Assembly: GCA_026394935.1 (NCBI GenBank)
Contig: JAPLZR010000013.1
Coordinates: 1-28,960, forward strand
DNA: 28,960 nt
DNA from: Candidatus Woesearchaeota archaeon
GTDB taxonomy: Archaea; Nanobdellota; Nanobdellia; Woesearchaeales; ARS49
Direction of reading: 5' to 3'
The translations under genes and the position numbers were made by a program. The notes under the pieces are model-generated. The model was not told where the DNA came from and searched no databases. It was given only the letters and a program-made list of their open reading frames with translations. Below are positions 1-7,166 of the stretch, piece by piece (position 1 is the stretch's first letter; each line of letters begins with the position of its first letter).

Positions 1-203
1 CGAAAAGCTGGAGATTCTACAGCGGATACCTCAAAAAAGCAGGAAACATCGCGCTCGAAGGAGTCACAAAAGCAAAAGCAGTCTGCATAATGAAAACAGG
101 AGCAATAGGAGTAAAAGTCTCAATAATGGGAGCACAAATAAAACTTCCCGACGATTTAGAAGTAAACAAACCGAAAGCTGAAACGCCAGAGGAAAAGAAA
201 TGA
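1..203 (+). CDS. rps3: 30S ribosomal protein uS3, C-terminal part (partial)
   Basis: The 5' end lies outside the window; the first full codon begins at base 3. The visible 66 residues open with KSWRFYSGYLKKAGN and contain GAIGVKVSIM, the C-terminal part of archaeal uS3, which sits at the mRNA entry channel of the small subunit. The end is a short Lys/Glu-rich tail. Its TGA overlaps the ATG of uL29 (ATGA), so the two are translationally coupled. Gene order uS3–uL29–aIF1–uS17 is the archaeal one and supports the call. Confidence 0.93.
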   Translation, partial: KSWRFYSGYLKKAGNIALEGVTKAKAVCIMKTGAIGVKVSIMGAQIKLPDDLEVNKPKAETPEEKK

Positions 204-397
204 AAATCAAAGAATTGAGAGCACTGGGCGAAAACGACCTCAAACAGAAAAAACAGGAGTTATACAAAGAACTAATGAAAGACAACGCCCAAGTAGCCAC
301 CGGAACAATACCGAAAAATCCGGGAAAACTCAGACTTGCAAAAAAAACAATTGCGAGAATAAACACAATTTTCACGGAGGCACGAAAAAAAGCATGA
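200..397 (+). CDS. rpl29: 50S ribosomal protein uL29
   Basis: A 65-aa protein of normal length, starting MKIKELRALGENDL and rich in Lys/Glu helix, as expected for uL29, which lies beside the exit tunnel and the SRP-docking site of the large subunit. The motif GKLRLAKKTIARINT matches the conserved C-terminal helix (usually R-x-x-[KR]-[KR]-x-I-A-R). It overlaps uS3 by 4 nt and its stop overlaps the aIF1 start (ATGA). Confidence 0.95.
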   Translation: MKIKELRALGENDLKQKKQELYKELMKDNAQVATGTIPKNPGKLRLAKKTIARINTIFTEARKKA

Positions 398-699
398 TAG
401 TCTGCGTGACATGCGGCTTGCCAAAAGAGCTTTGCGTTTGCGAGAGCATCGCAAAAGAAAGCCAAAAAATCATTGTCCGAGTCGAAGCAAAAAAATTCAA
501 CAAGATGTACACTGTTATCGAAGGGATTGACGAAAAGGAAATCGATCTCGGACAACTGGCAAAAAAGCTCAAAGCCCAGCTCGCGTGCGGAGGCACGACA
601 AAGGACAACAGAATCGAACTCCAAGGCGAGCACAAACAAAAGGTCAAGCAGATCCTCATTGAAGCCGGATTCGCGCCTGAAACAATCGTTATCAAGTAG
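394..699 (+). CDS. sui1: Translation initiation factor aIF1 (SUI1 family)
   Basis: A 101-aa SUI1 domain. The N-terminus has a Cys cluster (CxxC near residues 4-7, CxC near 13-15) usual in archaeal SUI1 proteins and followed by the SUI1 β-α fold with QLACGGTTKDNRIELQGEH, the signature loop. aIF1 binds the 30S subunit near the P site and checks start-codon pairing. Its place between uL29 and uS17 is conserved in archaea. A GGAGG lies at 376-380, a rather long 13 nt from the ATG. The gene for RNase P protein 1 that often follows here is missing. Confidence 0.93.
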   Translation: MIVCVTCGLPKELCVCESIAKESQKIIVRVEAKKFNKMYTVIEGIDEKEIDLGQLAKKLKAQLACGGTTKDNRIELQGEHKQKVKQILIEAGFAPETIVIK

Positions 700-706
700 G
701 TGAAAA

Positions 707-1039
707 ATGCAAAGCATCAGAACAAGGGGAAGGACATTCACGGGCATCGTACTAGAAGCGAGAATGCAGTCAACCGCAACAGTCGAATGGCCAAGAAGAA
801 AATATGTGCAAAAATACGAAAGATATGAAAGAAAAAGAACAAGAATCAAAGCGCACAATCCAAAAGAAATAGATGCAAAGAAAGGAGACATCGTCAAAGT
901 CGAGGAATGCAGACCAATCAGCAAAACAAAACACTTCACCATCATAGAAAAAATCGGACACGAAAAACTGTTCGAAGCAAACCAGGAAATGATGGAAGCA
1001 GCAAAAGTAAAACAGGAGAAAGAAGATGAAAGCGCTTAA
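707..1039 (+). CDS. rps17: 30S ribosomal protein uS17
   Basis: A 110-aa protein with the uS17 OB fold: RGRTFTGIVLEARMQSTATVEWPR near the start and GDIVKVEECRPISKTKHF, the diagnostic C-terminal motif. uS17 is a primary 16S rRNA binder. About 25 charged residues follow the core (FEANQEMMEAAKVKQEKE). A GGTGA ribosome-binding site at 699-703 overlaps the aIF1 stop. The 3' end overlaps uL14 by 14 nt. Confidence 0.95.
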   Translation: MQSIRTRGRTFTGIVLEARMQSTATVEWPRRKYVQKYERYERKRTRIKAHNPKEIDAKKGDIVKVEECRPISKTKHFTIIEKIGHEKLFEANQEMMEAAKVKQEKEDESA

Positions 1040-1427
1040 AGCACGCATCACAAGAGGACTGCCGCACACAGCAAACGTGCTGGCTGCGGACAACAGCGGA
1101 GCAAGAATACTCAGAATAATAAGCGTCCAGAACTCAAAAACGACCAAAGGAAGAAAGCCTTCAGCAGCAATTGGAGACCGCGTCACCTGCTCAGTCGTTG
1201 AAGGAAAACCAGAAATGAGAAAACAAGTCGTAATGGCAATCATAGTAAGACAAAAAATGCCATACCGAAGACTGGACGGCACAAGAATCAGATTCGAGGA
1301 CAACGCGGCAGTCGTCATAAAAGACGACCTAGGCAACCCAAAAGGAACAATGATAAAAGGGCCAATCGCAAAAGAAGTAGCTGAAAGATGGCCCCTTTTG
1401 GCAAAAATAGCGAGCATGGTACTATGA
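1026..1427 (+). CDS. rpl14: 50S ribosomal protein uL14
   Basis: A 133-aa protein of the expected archaeal length. It shows VLAADNSGARILRIISV and the later RFEDNAAVVIKDDLGNPKGTMIKGPIAKEVAERWP, the hallmark of uL14, which sits at the subunit interface. A good Shine-Dalgarno AGGAG lies at 1014-1018, inside the end of uS17. The stop overlaps the uL24 start (ATGA). Confidence 0.96.
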   Translation: MKALKARITRGLPHTANVLAADNSGARILRIISVQNSKTTKGRKPSAAIGDRVTCSVVEGKPEMRKQVVMAIIVRQKMPYRRLDGTRIRFEDNAAVVIKDDLGNPKGTMIKGPIAKEVAERWPLLAKIASMVL

Positions 1428-1798
1428 ACTGGAGCACAAGCTGGAACGGAAGCAAGAAGCCAACAAAACAGCGCAATTACGTACGCAACGCGCCATTACA
1501 CATCAGAAGCATGCTTTTGGGAAGCCATTTGTCAAAAGACCTAAGACTGAAACTGAAAACAAGATCATTACGAGCAAGAAAAGGAGACAAAGTCAAAGTA
1601 ACAAGAGGACAACACAAAGGCAAAACAGGAATAATAGACCTGGTAAACACAAAACGAATGAAAGTATTCATCACAGGCGTGGAATTCATCAAGAAAGACG
1701 GAAGCAAAGCAATGTACCCGATACACACGTCAAACCTCATAATACTGGAATTACACGCAGACAAACGAAGAACAGATCAAGGAGCGGAAAAGAAATGA
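1424..1798 (+). CDS. rpl24: 50S ribosomal protein uL24
   Basis: A 124-aa protein starting MNWSTSWNGSKKP. The KOW motif reads RKGDKVKVTRGQHKGKTGII; uL24 nucleates 23S rRNA folding and lies near the exit tunnel. An upstream in-frame ATG at 1388 would add 12 residues inside the end of uL14. I prefer 1424 because it gives the 4-nt ATGA overlap seen at most junctions of this operon. The basic PLHIRSMLLGSHLSKDLR region is typical of the archaeal/eukaryotic form (L26e). Confidence 0.93.
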   Translation: MNWSTSWNGSKKPTKQRNYVRNAPLHIRSMLLGSHLSKDLRLKLKTRSLRARKGDKVKVTRGQHKGKTGIIDLVNTKRMKVFITGVEFIKKDGSKAMYPIHTSNLIILELHADKRRTDQGAEKK

Positions 1799-2472
1799 GC
1801 AGACACTTAAAATCATATGCGGCACCAAAAAGCTGGACGATACTGAGAAAAGTACACAAATGGATACTCAGACCACACCCAGGAGCACACGAATTAGAAC
1901 GCTCGCTTCCAATAGGACTATTGCTAAAACAGCTCGGATGCGCACAAACAAAAAAAGAAACCAAAAAAATCATCAACGACAAAGCAGTATCAGTCGACGG
2001 AAAAGTCGTCAAAGACATCCATTACGGAGTAGGATTCATGGACGCGATCAGCATCAAACCAAGCACACACTTAAGATGCACGCTCGACCAAAAAGGCAGA
2101 CTAAAATTCATAAACATACCAGAATCAGAAACAAACAAGAAAATATGCAAAATAGACAACAAAACAACAACACGCAAAGGAAAAACACAATTAAACCTGT
2201 CAGACGGCAGAAACGTACTGGCAGAAAAAAAAGAGTACGCAACAGGAGACAGCCTTCTAATCGAACTGCCGAGCCAAAAAATAATAGAACACTACCAGCT
2301 GGCAAAAGGAAACACGGCATTCATAACCAGCGGAAGACACATAGGCACAATCGGAGCAATACAAGAGATCAAAGAAAACAGAATATGGTGCTCAAAAGAC
2401 AAGGAAAAAGTTGAGACACTGATGAAGTTCGCATTCGTAGTCGGCAAAAACGCACCGGCAATCAAACTATGA
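1795..2472 (+). CDS. rps4e: 30S ribosomal protein eS4
   Basis: A 225-aa protein, slightly short for the family (usually about 235-245). It starts with the diagnostic SRHLKSYAAPKSW and WILRPHPGAHELERSLP, then an S4-type RNA-binding segment (KIINDKAVSVDGKVVKDIHYGVGFMDAISI), a central β domain and a C-terminal KOW-like ITSGRHIGTIGAIQEI. It is specific to archaea and eukaryotes. ATGA overlaps link it to uL24 and uL5. Confidence 0.95.
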   Translation: MSRHLKSYAAPKSWTILRKVHKWILRPHPGAHELERSLPIGLLLKQLGCAQTKKETKKIINDKAVSVDGKVVKDIHYGVGFMDAISIKPSTHLRCTLDQKGRLKFINIPESETNKKICKIDNKTTTRKGKTQLNLSDGRNVLAEKKEYATGDSLLIELPSQKIIEHYQLAKGNTAFITSGRHIGTIGAIQEIKENRIWCSKDKEKVETLMKFAFVVGKNAPAIKL

Positions 2473-2984
2473 ACCCAATGCAACAACCACGGATAGAGAA
2501 AATCACGCTCAATGTAGGCGCAGGAAAAGAACAGAGCAGACTCGAAAAAGGAGTCGCGATATTACGAATGATAACAGGAATAGAACCTATGAAAACAGTA
2601 ACCAACAAAAGAATACCAACATGGGGACTAAGACCAGGACTGCCAATAGGGTGCAAGCTGACACTGCGCAAAAACAAAGCAGTAGAAGTGCTAAAAAGAC
2701 TGCTAGAAGCCAAGAACAAGAAATTACAGCCATCACAATTCGACGAAACCGGAAACATAAGCTTTGGCATACACGAATACATAGACATACCAGGAGTCAC
2801 TTACGACCCGAAAATCGGAGTTCTAGGACTTCAAGTATGCATCACGCTGGAAAAACCTGGATACAGAATCAAAAGACGAAAAGTAGAACCGAAAAAACTC
2901 CCAAGAAAACACATGGTAAGCAAACAAGAAGCAATGGTGTTCATGCAAAAAAACTTCGGCATAACCATAGGTGAACAATCATGA
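2469..2984 (+). CDS. rpl5: 50S ribosomal protein uL5
   Basis: A 171-aa protein. Residues RIEKITLNVGAGKEQSRLEKG and TKRNKRIPTWG-like NKRIPTWGLRPGLPIGCKLTLR match archaeal uL5, which binds 5S rRNA and the P-site tRNA. The middle carries GNISFGIHEYIDIPGVTYDPKIG, the family signature. Both ends overlap neighbours by 4 nt (ATGA). Confidence 0.96.
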   Translation: MNPMQQPRIEKITLNVGAGKEQSRLEKGVAILRMITGIEPMKTVTNKRIPTWGLRPGLPIGCKLTLRKNKAVEVLKRLLEAKNKKLQPSQFDETGNISFGIHEYIDIPGVTYDPKIGVLGLQVCITLEKPGYRIKRRKVEPKKLPRKHMVSKQEAMVFMQKNFGITIGEQS

Positions 2985-3211
2985 CAACAAGCGATTGGAA
3001 AAAAGCGTTCAAACAACTCAAGATGAAGCCAATAAAAATGAAAAAATACATCAAACACAATGCACCAAAACAAAGAGCCACAGGATTAGGCCTTAAAAGA
3101 TGCAAGAGATGCGGAAGGTACGGAGGGCACATATCAAAATACGGCCTGGAACTCTGCAGGTGCTGTTTCAGAGAAGTTGCAACAAACATCGGATTCAAAA
3201 AATACAGCTAG
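2981..3211 (+). CDS. rps14: 30S ribosomal protein uS14, zinc-binding type
   Basis: A 76-aa product. Residues from about 40 on carry CKRCGRYGG and LCRCCFREVATNIGFKKYS, the CxxC…CxxC zinc site and conserved end of archaeal uS14. The family is usually about 50-56 aa, so the first roughly 20 residues (Lys-rich, MTTSDWKKAFKQLKMKPIK) are an extra basic segment, if the ATGA-overlap start at 2981 is used. Internal ATGs at residues 15 and 20 would give a more usual length. The overlap with uL5 favours the long form. Confidence 0.92.
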   Translation: MTTSDWKKAFKQLKMKPIKMKKYIKHNAPKQRATGLGLKRCKRCGRYGGHISKYGLELCRCCFREVATNIGFKKYS

Positions 3212-3219
3212 GAGGAAAA

Positions 3220-3609
3220 ATGTTAAACGACCCATTAGCAAACGTGATGTCCGCAATCATCACATACGAGACTACGGGAAAGAAAGAACTCCTCGTCCAT
3301 CCAGTCAGCAAAACAATCCGAAGAGTCCTCGCAATAATGCAAGAAAAAGGGTACACCGGAGCCTTGGATGAAATAAGTGAAGGCAGAGGAGGATTTGCAA
3401 AACTCAACCTCCTCGGAAACGTCAACAAGTGCGGAGTCATCAAGCCAAGATTCGCAATAAAAGCAAACGAATTCCAAAAATTCGAAAAAAGATACCTCCC
3501 GGCAAACGGAGTCGGAATACTGATACTAAGCACACCTCTCGGATTCATGACGCATGAACAAGCGCGAGAGAAAAAAATGGGAGGAAGGCTCATAGCCTAC
3601 TGCTACTAA
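3220..3609 (+). CDS. rps8: 30S ribosomal protein uS8
   Basis: A 129-aa protein: MLNDPLANVMSAIITYE at the start and GVGILILSTPLGFMTHEQAREKKMGGRLIAYCY at the end, both diagnostic for archaeal uS8, which binds 16S helix 21. The open frame extends upstream into uS14, but the start at 3220 is fixed by a strong GGAGG at 3211-3215 with 4-nt spacing and by homology. The TAA stop overlaps the uL6 start (TAATG). Confidence 0.95.
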   Translation: MLNDPLANVMSAIITYETTGKKELLVHPVSKTIRRVLAIMQEKGYTGALDEISEGRGGFAKLNLLGNVNKCGVIKPRFAIKANEFQKFEKRYLPANGVGILILSTPLGFMTHEQAREKKMGGRLIAYCY

Positions 3610-4160
3610 TGAAAGCAAAACTGCAGGAAGAAATCCAGCTGCCGAATGGAGTAACGGCAACAAACACCCAGGGAATTATCACTATGAAAGGCCCAAAAGG
3701 AGAAGCAACACGCTCCATAAAAGACCCCGCAGTCAACATCAAACTGGACAATAACACAATCACACTATCAACCGCAAAAGGAACAAAAAGGCAAAAACGA
3801 ATAATAAACACGTATGTCGCACACCTGCAAAACATGATACACGGAGTACAACAACCATACACCTACCTGCTAAAAATATGCAGCGGACACTTCCCAATGA
3901 ACGTATCAATAAGCGGAACCCAGCTAACAATCAAAAACTTTTTGGGAGAAAAAAGCCCGCGAACACTCACACTCAAGAAAAACGTATCAATCAAAATCGA
4001 AGGAGACCTGATAGCCATTGAAAGCCCTAACAAAGAATTAGCAGGACAAATGGCAAGCGACATCGAACTCCTAACAGCAAAAGCGAACAGAGACCTAAGA
4101 GTATTCCAGGACGGCATCTACATGATAGAAAAAGCCGGCAAAAAAATCTTTGAACCATGA
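3609..4160 (+). CDS. rpl6: 50S ribosomal protein uL6
   Basis: A 183-aa protein with the two repeated uL6 domains: ELPNGVT-like IQLPNGVTATNTQGIITMKGPKGE in the first half, and NFLGEKSPRTLTLKKNVSIKIEGDLIAIESPNKELAGQMASDIE in the second. uL6 sits near the sarcin-ricin loop and factor-binding site. Length is normal for archaea. It couples to uS8 by TAATG and to eL32 by ATGA. Confidence 0.95.
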   Translation: MKAKLQEEIQLPNGVTATNTQGIITMKGPKGEATRSIKDPAVNIKLDNNTITLSTAKGTKRQKRIINTYVAHLQNMIHGVQQPYTYLLKICSGHFPMNVSISGTQLTIKNFLGEKSPRTLTLKKNVSIKIEGDLIAIESPNKELAGQMASDIELLTAKANRDLRVFQDGIYMIEKAGKKIFEP

Positions 4161-4711
4161 CAACCAAAAAATTACTCGAACTGAGAAAGGAAATAAGCGC
4201 AAGAAGACCCAGATTTTTGCCTCAAGACACGCAAAAACGCACAGAAGTAGGCTGCGACAGCTGGAGAAAACCAAAAGGAATGCACAGCAAAATGCGAGAC
4301 GGACTCTGGGGAAGACCCGCATGCGTAAACGTGGGCTACAGAGGACCAGCAGAAGTAAGAGGAATGCACTCAAGCGGGCTAATGCCAGTAATTGCATACA
4401 ATACCGACCAGCTTGAAAAAGCAGACGCGAAAACACAAGGCATCATCATAGGACACGTCGGCGGAAAGAACAAAATCAAGATACTCACAGCATGCAAACA
4501 AAAAGGACTAACAATACTAAACGTCAAAAATGCCGATGAAATGATAAAAACACTCACAAACAATGTGAGCGCAAGAAAAGACGCAAAGAAAAACAAAGCA
4601 CAGGCAAAAGCGGCAAAACAAAAAGAACAGCCAAAGAAAGAAGAAGAACCACAGAAAACTAAAGAACAAGAACGAAAAGAAATGGAAAAAATACTGACAC
4701 AGAAGGAATAA
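4157..4711 (+). CDS. rpl32e: 50S ribosomal protein eL32 with charged C-terminal extension
   Basis: The core (residues about 1-133) contains RRPRFLPQDTQKRTEVG, SWRKPKGMHSKMRDGLWGRPACVNVGYRGPAEVRGMHSSG and ends in a β-rich segment. This is the eL32 signature, specific to archaea and eukaryotes. The last roughly 50 residues are an extra Lys/Glu/Gln tail (AKAAKQKEQPKKEEEPQKTK), probably disordered or a surface rRNA-binding tail, making the protein 184 aa against a usual 125-135. ATGA overlap with uL6. Confidence 0.94.
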   Translation: MTTKKLLELRKEISARRPRFLPQDTQKRTEVGCDSWRKPKGMHSKMRDGLWGRPACVNVGYRGPAEVRGMHSSGLMPVIAYNTDQLEKADAKTQGIIIGHVGGKNKIKILTACKQKGLTILNVKNADEMIKTLTNNVSARKDAKKNKAQAKAAKQKEQPKKEEEPQKTKEQERKEMEKILTQKE

Positions 4712-4712
4712 A

Positions 4713-5159
4713 ATGGACCTACAAAAAAGATTAGCGGCAAATGCACTCAAATGCGGACCACACCGAATAAGGTTTGACCCTGAAAAACTAACAGAAATAA
4801 GAGAAGCAATCACCACATTCGACGTAAAACGACTGATAAACAAAGGAATCATAACGAAAAAACGATTCATAGGAGTCAGCAGGGCAAGAGCCAAAGTAAT
4901 CCAATTCCAAAAAAGAAAAGGAAGACGAGCAGGCCACGGCTCCAGAAAAGGAAAATCAACAGCGCGACAGAACCCAAAAGACACGTGGATAAACGGAGTC
5001 CGCGCACAACGCATGCTCATAAAGAAACTCAAAGAAAACAAGCTAATCGACAAAAAAGCATTCCGGGAACTATACGGAAAAGTCAAAGGCGGATACTTCA
5101 GAAGCACAAAACACATCAAAATCCACGTAAAAGAACAAGAGATGATTAAGGAGAAATAA
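4713..5159 (+). CDS. rpl19e: 50S ribosomal protein eL19
   Basis: A 148-aa protein with the eL19 signature: LQKRLAANALKCGPHRIRFDP near the start, then the long basic helix with GRRAGHGSRKGKSTARQNPKDTWINGVRAQR. The final helix has FRELYGKVKGGYFRSTKHIKIHV. eL19 forms an inter-subunit bridge in archaea and eukaryotes. AAGGA precedes the start, which lies 1 nt after the eL32 stop; its TAA overlaps the uL18 ATG. Confidence 0.95.
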   Translation: MDLQKRLAANALKCGPHRIRFDPEKLTEIREAITTFDVKRLINKGIITKKRFIGVSRARAKVIQFQKRKGRRAGHGSRKGKSTARQNPKDTWINGVRAQRMLIKKLKENKLIDKKAFRELYGKVKGGYFRSTKHIKIHVKEQEMIKEK

Positions 5160-5728
5160 TGGCAAACACAATTTCAATACCATACAGACGGAAACGAGAA
5201 GGAAAAACTGACTACAAGAAAAGAATGAAAATGCTACTTGGAAACAAGCCAAGACTCGCAGTCAGAAAAAGCCTGAAGCACATCAGCCTACAAATAATAG
5301 AATTCCAGCCAAAAGGAGACAAGATAATCCTGACAGCACACACCAGAGAGCTGGCAAAACACGGATGGAAAGCAGGAACACAAAACACAGGCGCAGCATA
5401 CCTTGTCGGCCTTCTGCTTGCAAAAAAGGCAAAGAAAAAAATCGAATGCGCACTCGACATCGGCCAAAACACAAGCGTGAAAGGAAGCGTTCTATACGCG
5501 ACAGCACAAGGAGCAGTAGACGGCGGATTGAACTTATCAGTATCAAAAGAAGTCGTGCCAAATGTACAACGCATCAGAGGAGAACACATCGCAAACTACG
5601 CAAAACAACTAAAAGCAAACAAGGAAAAATACGAAAAACAGTTCGGCAAGTACATAAAAGCAAACCTTGACCCGGAAACGCTCCCGCAACACTTTGACAC
5701 AGTAAAGAAGACCATAGGTGCCTTATGA
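5159..5728 (+). CDS. rpl18: 50S ribosomal protein uL18
   Basis: A 189-aa protein. It shows YRRKREGKTDYKKRMKMLLGNKPRLAVRKSLKHISLQII, the 5S rRNA-binding N-terminus, and GAVDGGLNLSVSK near the middle, typical of the archaeal/eukaryotic (L5e) form. Together with uL5 it forms the 5S RNP. A strong AAGGAG at 5148-5153 is 5 nt from the ATG, so this gene can initiate on its own as well as by coupling. Confidence 0.95.
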   Translation: MANTISIPYRRKREGKTDYKKRMKMLLGNKPRLAVRKSLKHISLQIIEFQPKGDKIILTAHTRELAKHGWKAGTQNTGAAYLVGLLLAKKAKKKIECALDIGQNTSVKGSVLYATAQGAVDGGLNLSVSKEVVPNVQRIRGEHIANYAKQLKANKEKYEKQFGKYIKANLDPETLPQHFDTVKKTIGAL

Positions 5729-6398
5729 ACGAAAAACACTCGGCAGAAAAGTCAAAAACGGAGAAGTAACAGAAATCGACACGATCCTAGACAACGGAAT
5801 ACCAATTCTTGAAGACCAGATAGTAGACTGCCTAATGCCAAACCTGCAGTCAGAACTCCTCATGATAGGACAAAGCAAAGGAAAATTCGGAGGAGGCTCA
5901 AGAAGAATATTCAAACAAACACAAAAGAAAACACCAGAAGGAAACAAGCCAAGTTTTGCCTGTATGGCAGTCGTGGGCAATTCTGACGGGTACGTTGGAA
6001 TAGGATACGGAAAAAGCAAAGACACCGTACCAGCAAGAGAAAAAGCAGTCAGAATCGCAAAACTCAACATATTCAAAATAAGAAGAGGAGCGGGAAGCTG
6101 GGAAGACGCAACAAGCGAACCACACAGCATACCATGGGCAGTACAAGGCAAATGCGGATCAGTAAGACTCAAACTCCTGCCAGCGCCAAAAGGAAAAGGG
6201 CTCATCATCGAAAAAGAATGCGGAAAAATACTCAAACTGGCAGGCATAGAAAACGTGTACAGCAACGCAGCAGGACAAACCCGCTCAAAAGTAAACCTGA
6301 TACAAGCCTGCATACAAGCACTCAAAAAACTAACCGCATTCAAGCCAAGACCAGAACACATCAAAAACGTTCACATGATAGAAGGCAAAAAACCATGA
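5718..6398 (+). CDS. rps5: 30S ribosomal protein uS5
   Basis: A 226-aa protein starting at GTG (5718), overlapping uL18 by 11 nt. ERKTLGRKVKNGEVTEIDTILDNGIPILEDQIVD is the archaeal uS5 N-terminus, which leaves almost no room for another start. FACMAVVGNSDGYVGIGYGKSKDTVPAREKAVRIAKLNIFKIRRGAGSWED is the double-stranded-RNA-binding domain, and KIRRG-to-RLLPAPKGKGLII the S5 fold. It lies at the mRNA entry and proofreading centre. Confidence 0.94.
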   Translation: MPYERKTLGRKVKNGEVTEIDTILDNGIPILEDQIVDCLMPNLQSELLMIGQSKGKFGGGSRRIFKQTQKKTPEGNKPSFACMAVVGNSDGYVGIGYGKSKDTVPAREKAVRIAKLNIFKIRRGAGSWEDATSEPHSIPWAVQGKCGSVRLKLLPAPKGKGLIIEKECGKILKLAGIENVYSNAAGQTRSKVNLIQACIQALKKLTAFKPRPEHIKNVHMIEGKKP

Positions 6399-6736
6399 AA
6401 CTCGCAATAATAAGAACACGGGGAGACACAAGAAAAACAAGCAAAGTAAGCGACACTTTCAAATTACTAAACCTGAACAAGAAAAACCACTGCGTAATAC
6501 TGGAAGAATCACCACACCTAAAAGGAATGCTAAGAGTTATCGAGCCATTCGCCACGTGGGGACCAGTAGACGAAAAAACGACAATCGCACTGAAAAAGAA
6601 AGGAGACAAAATCTTCTGCCTAAACCCGCCAAGAAAAGGCTACGGAAGAAAAGGAGTCAAAATGCCATTCAGAAAAGGCGGCGCATACGGAAACAGAGCA
6701 GAAAAAATAAACGACATTCTAATGAGGATGATGTAA
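6395..6736 (+). CDS. rpl30: 50S ribosomal protein uL30 (short)
   Basis: A 113-aa protein. MKLAIIRTRGDTRKTSKVSDTFKLLNLNKKNHCVIL is the ferredoxin-like core of uL30 and RPPRKGYG-like LNPPRKGYGRKGVKMPFRKGGAYGNRAEKINDILMRMM the archaeal C-terminal extension. Most archaeal uL30 proteins are about 150 aa, so the middle is shortened by some 35 residues. The open frame runs further upstream within uS5, but the ATGA overlap at 6395 sets the start. Confidence 0.93.
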   Translation: MKLAIIRTRGDTRKTSKVSDTFKLLNLNKKNHCVILEESPHLKGMLRVIEPFATWGPVDEKTTIALKKKGDKIFCLNPPRKGYGRKGVKMPFRKGGAYGNRAEKINDILMRMM

Positions 6737-6737
6737 A

Positions 6738-7166
6738 GTGGTAGTCAAACACCAGAAAAAATCCGGCAAACGATCCGGAACACACGGATGGGGAAGAAAC
6801 AAGCACAGAAATTCCGGATCAAGAGGCGGATACGGAATGGCTGGAACAGGCAAAAAAGCAGACAACAAAAAACCATCAATATGGGCAACAGAATACTTCG
6901 GAAAACACGGATTCGTATGCCAAACAGCAAAAACGATCAACGCAATCACGCTAAGAGACGTAGAAGACAAACTGCCAGCATGGATGGCAAATAAACAAGC
7001 CAAGGAGGAAGCAGGAACAATCGTTCTTAACCTGAAAGAATTAGGCTATGACAAACTACTCGGAACAGGAAAAATAACAAGAAAAATAAAAATCACCATA
7101 GCAAAATCAACAGCAAGCGCGGCTGAAAAAATCAAAAAAGCCGGCGGCGAACTGGTGAACAAATGA
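6738..7166 (+). CDS. rpl15: 50S ribosomal protein uL15
   Basis: A 142-aa protein with a GTG start 1 nt after the uL30 stop. The N-terminus VVKHQKKSGKRSGTHGWGRNKHRNSGSRGGYGMAGTGKKADNK is the basic, Gly-rich tail of uL15 that threads into 23S rRNA. The globular end has LDLK-like IVLNLKELGYDKLLGTGKITRKIKITI and SAAEKIKKAGGEL. It is the last ribosomal gene before secY, as usual in archaea; ATGA overlap with secY. Confidence 0.94.
   Translation: MVVKHQKKSGKRSGTHGWGRNKHRNSGSRGGYGMAGTGKKADNKKPSIWATEYFGKHGFVCQTAKTINAITLRDVEDKLPAWMANKQAKEEAGTIVLNLKELGYDKLLGTGKITRKIKITIAKSTASAAEKIKKAGGELVNK

Noticed and set aside
64..945. 293-codon minus-strand open frame
   Set aside because: It is a shadow of uS3, uL29, aIF1 and uS17, with a Phe/Leu/Ser-rich composition produced by A-rich coding DNA on the other strand.
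1388..1423. Upstream start of uL24
   Set aside because: It would overlap uL14 by 40 nt; the 4-nt overlap start at 1424 fits the operon pattern.
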